From Erythroxylum novogranatense (Eukaryota > Streptophyta > Magnoliopsida > Malpighiales > Erythroxylaceae), in assembly GCA_029891385.1 (NCBI GenBank), contig CM057225.1:81493887-81557886 (forward strand): 64,000 nt of DNA, read 5' to 3'. This document shows positions 60,950 to 64,000 of this stretch, piece by piece. Both the position numbers and the translations under genes were made by a program. The notes beneath the pieces were generated by a model that was given only the letters and a program-made list of their open reading frames with translations, searched no databases and was not told the origin of the DNA. Within the stretch, counting starts at the first letter, position 1. Each line of letters starts with the position of its first letter.

Positions 60950-61390
60950 ATTTGACCTTTTAACTTTTTTGGGTTACCTAGTCCCTACAAGTGTTGTTAT
61001 TAAACTTGCCTAACGGTTGGTCTAAAAAGGAATCCTGTAAACTTTCATCCGTTGATGGATATGAGTGAAATGTTGGAAATTTAATCCACTGTGAATAAGA
61101 AATGACCTTGCTAATTTTAGCTTTAGGGTCAAACCTATTCCAAAATTGAAGAGCTCAGGTCATTTGATTAACACTTTATGAATTGTCCAGTTGTCATACC
61201 ATAGGAATGCCTTATTCCCATTGCCAATTTTGCATAATACTCTTTCTTCCATATTTCCTCTCAACTTCAAAATCTACTTAAAAAGCCAAGAGCGAGTAGT
61301 TTTAGGTGGGATGGCCCATAAAGAACATCCCTTAAGTATGTAACTATGGATCCATCTGATCTACAACAAATATTTATTCAAAATTATATC
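60950..61390 (-). pseudogene. L1-type LINE C-terminal region, broken
   Basis: On the minus strand from about 61390, the sequence reads WIHSYILKGCSLWAIPPK, then ILKLRGNMEERVLCKIGNGN and KAFLWYDNWTIHKVL. This is the plant L1 order 'W....YL.G.S.W', 'RKIL.LR', 'IGNG...FLWYDNW..GPL', located after the reverse transcriptase and before the zf-RVT region. It is interrupted and continues degenerately to lower coordinates (about 59930), where AT-rich sequence may mark the 3' end. Confidence 0.6.
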
Positions 61391-61399
61391 CCAAATTTT

Positions 61400-63520
61400 C
61401 TTTAGCATTAAGTCTAAAATGAAATGTGTAAGACACTGGAATATTAACTTATGTTAAAATTTGTAGGTTATATCTAGCTTAGTGTGTTGATTTTTTTCAA
61501 GTTATAATTGCGTAGAAGAAGGATCAACTTCTAGTGGTCTTAGATGTTCTTAAAAGGATACAAAAACATTTCGTAGTTGTGTTAGGTTACCACTACATTA
61601 ACTACTTGGAGAAACTGAAACACATAGTACAAAGCTAAAACTAAGCATCATTATCAATTAAAAGGAGCAATAAAAATGAACCTATACATATACAACACTG
61701 AAAGAGGGTTTCATCATCGACAAAGGAGAATTTGTTAAGGACAACCGCATGATTATGGCTTGAAATCTAGAATGGAGATGAAAAGAAAATTTACTAATGA
61801 ATAAAAGGGTTGATTTTCAAATAAAATTTGAGATTAGGGTTGTTAAAAGATGGATAAGGAATTGGTATAATTTAGAAAATTAGATTAGGGGAAACGATAT
61901 TCCTAATTAGAAATTTTGATTCATTATGATTACATTAGGTTAATTAAGATTAATTAAGGTTCAATTAGGTTTCCTAAAATTAAACATAATTAAGTAAATT
62001 TTAAATTAATTTAATTTAATTTTGGTATATAGGTCTTGTTGTGCCGTATGATATATAAGTGGAATAATGGGACCCATAAGTCTAACAAAATATTAAATTG
62101 ATGTTGTGTAGACACTAACATGACACGTGATAATGGAGATTTAATTCCATCCAAGTTTTGTCTATTCATGATTTATTTTGAATACTTTATAAATTTTAAA
62201 ATTCAATTTTAATACCTAGAAATGTTAAGGATTGACTTGTACTTTATTGAACCCTTAGAATTAAAAATACACTTTTATGTAGTTTAAATTAATTATGTTT
62301 GAATAAAAGCTTGCATCAAATTTATTCCTATGCTTTCAAGTTTTATACTTATGTAATTAAATATCTCAAGATGTTGATGCCAACACTCTTTAAATAAAGT
62401 TAGTTAAGCTTCAATTTTAAAGCTACATTAAGTTTTCATATGCACAATTAAAGGGAATAATTTAAGAAAATTGTTTCTTTTATTTATGTAATATTTAAGG
62501 TGACATAATAAACTAAATTTGAAGGATTAGCATAAGTTATGTAAAAGAGATATGAACTTAATGAATTTTGACTACTATCAATGGTGTAATCAAATGATGC
62601 TTGATATAAATGATATATAACTTAACCTTTGAGATGGTAAAAGCAACAATCTCTTTTCCTATCGTTTTGTTTGTTTTTAAAGCGTGAATCAATAGAGTTT
62701 TAATATTAAGAGATTAATAGAATAAGGAAAAGTTGAAAAAATACAATATAATAATTATCATTTGATTTCTAGTTATTAAGTTAACAAATAGTTTATTCAA
62801 AATACATAATTAATAAATTATTATGTTCATTTAAAATTACTTAATATATATAAGAAATCATAACTGTAATTTCTCCTTTAATAAATAAAAATAAATAAAC
62901 TAATAATATAAATTTGTGATCGTTTCCATCTTTTGGTTAATAAAGGTGAATAAACAAACAAACTACCTAGTGTTGTTAAACAATGTTTAAGGTAATTCTT
63001 AATTCCTTTATGACAAAACTATAACTTAATGTCATAGATTCATATGATTAATATGTATCATCTTTATATTTGTTACGCCAACAATGGCAAGAACTATGGT
63101 TTCACCTAATCACAATTTTATAATTAATGGAATCGGCAAATATATTGACACTTGTAATATAATTTAATAGGCATCATAAAATGTAGGTACTGTAAAATAG
63201 GAATTGAAATGTTATGTAAACATTATGTTAGAAAAATCCTATAATTGTGATCTTCATAGAAAATAATTTCCCAGATATAATAAACATTTTATTGAAATGC
63301 ACTTTTAGCAGACAATTATAAATAAACAAATGTTCTGCCACTCTACTGTTAGAATTATAATGACATTTCTTTTTATAAGTGGAGTTTATAGTCTTTATCT
63401 TTCAGGTGCATATTGAGTAAACCATTGGGTGCATAAAATGGTCTATAAGCTATGCTCTTTGAATAAATCACTAGATGAACCAATGATTATAATAAAGTGT
63501 TCAATTGATACAACTGATGC
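61400..63520. other. AT-rich spacer between two parts of the minus-strand LINE
   Basis: No LINE or gene motifs could be read here. It separates the reverse transcriptase part (63530-63990) from the C-terminal part (60950-61390) by more than expected, so it may hold an insertion. No ends were identified. Confidence 0.35.
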
Positions 63521-63529
63521 TTATATGTT

Positions 63530-64000
63530 CTAACGTGTCTACACTTTTAGCCAAACATCCTCTTCAAGGTAGAACTAAATGATAACCTCGTTTCAAGTGG
63601 CGTTTGTAGGCTCCAATAGGTCTTCACTCTTGGTAAATATCCTCTTTAAAACTAAAGTTAAGATTGACTTAGAGGCTTGGGAATGTTTTGAACTCCTATA
63701 AAGAAGTTATTGGCACATTGATTGATTATGTATAGGTTTCACAATTCACTAAGAGATCATCAATAAAGGACAAGTTAAAAATTCTAAACTTATCACATTT
63801 ATAATGAATTATAAATTATTTTCTCTATCAATATTCCTTGAATAATTCAAGTTAAGGCTTCAATATAACGAGTGAAAAGATATGGGGACAAAAGGTTTTC
63901 CTATCTAAGCTTCTTAAATACTTTGGATATCTATGTAGGTTCACCATTGATGAGTATATTGTAGGAGGTAGTGATAACACATTAGTTTAATCATGTTATA
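63530..64000 (-). pseudogene. L1-type LINE reverse transcriptase, broken, runs off the window
   Basis: The minus strand from about 63975 reads ITTSYNILINGEPT, then R, stop, ENLLSPYLFTRYIEALT. This corresponds to the L1 reverse transcriptase block 'TTSYSILINGEP......RQGDPLSPYLF...E.L'. The changes Q to stop, G to E, D to N and P to L are each explained by a single transition. Orientation and spacing suggest the same element as the C-terminal part at 60950-61390. Confidence 0.6.

Overview
The window is nuclear DNA of a flowering plant, almost certainly a eudicot. It is AT-rich, has spliced genes with GT-AG introns, and is packed with plant-type transposable elements. Only one intact host gene is visible: a six-exon PIN1-type auxin efflux carrier on the minus strand (25006-28172). 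Its exons join in frame to a predicted 606-residue protein. Nearly everything else is decayed or nested mobile DNA, with one patch that looks organelle-derived.

Layout. 0.8-2.95 kb: decayed hAT transposase (minus). 3.06-9.93 kb: a Ty3/gypsy element with a 4.5-kb 5' LTR, tRNA-Met-type primer site, gag and protease, broken off inside protease and joined to a piece of a different LTR. 10.67-11.03 kb: BED-finger fragment of a hAT transposase. 11.48-12.03 kb: a hAT-like MITE. 12.36-12.73 kb: plastid-like patchwork. 13.45-20.15 kb: tandem duplication carrying an L1-type reverse transcriptase fragment; the first copy was later split by a near-complete 3.5-kb RTE-type LINE. 20.15-21.3 kb: tail of the L1 element. 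22.56-23.62 kb: element with long terminal inverted repeats. 25.0-28.2 kb: PIN1-type gene, with a Stowaway MITE about 0.78 kb upstream of its start codon.

31.4-48.7 kb is a nest of LTR elements. The outermost is a small non-autonomous LTR element. A ~4.4-kb solo LTR (TGTTGG...CCAACA) sits in its interior, and a 7.8-kb Ty1/copia element sits inside that solo LTR. A 3.2-kb gypsy solo LTR sits in the right-hand LTR of the outer element. Matching 5-bp target duplications support the three inner insertions.

50.2-50.75 kb: RNase H-like tail of a LINE. 52.2-55.0 kb: decayed MULE transposase split by a second copy of the 11.5-kb MITE. 55.0-57.8 kb: Athila-like gypsy remnant with a changed protease catalytic site. 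59.9-64.0 kb: decayed L1 LINE on the minus strand, running off the window.

I found no evidence of a new multigene system. The items most worth a second look are the PIN1-type gene and its promoter, the dated nest of insertions, the chimeric copia ends with an AAGTCGACTT repeat array, and the mosaic organelle insert. All alignments were done by eye, so element boundaries without target duplications are approximate.
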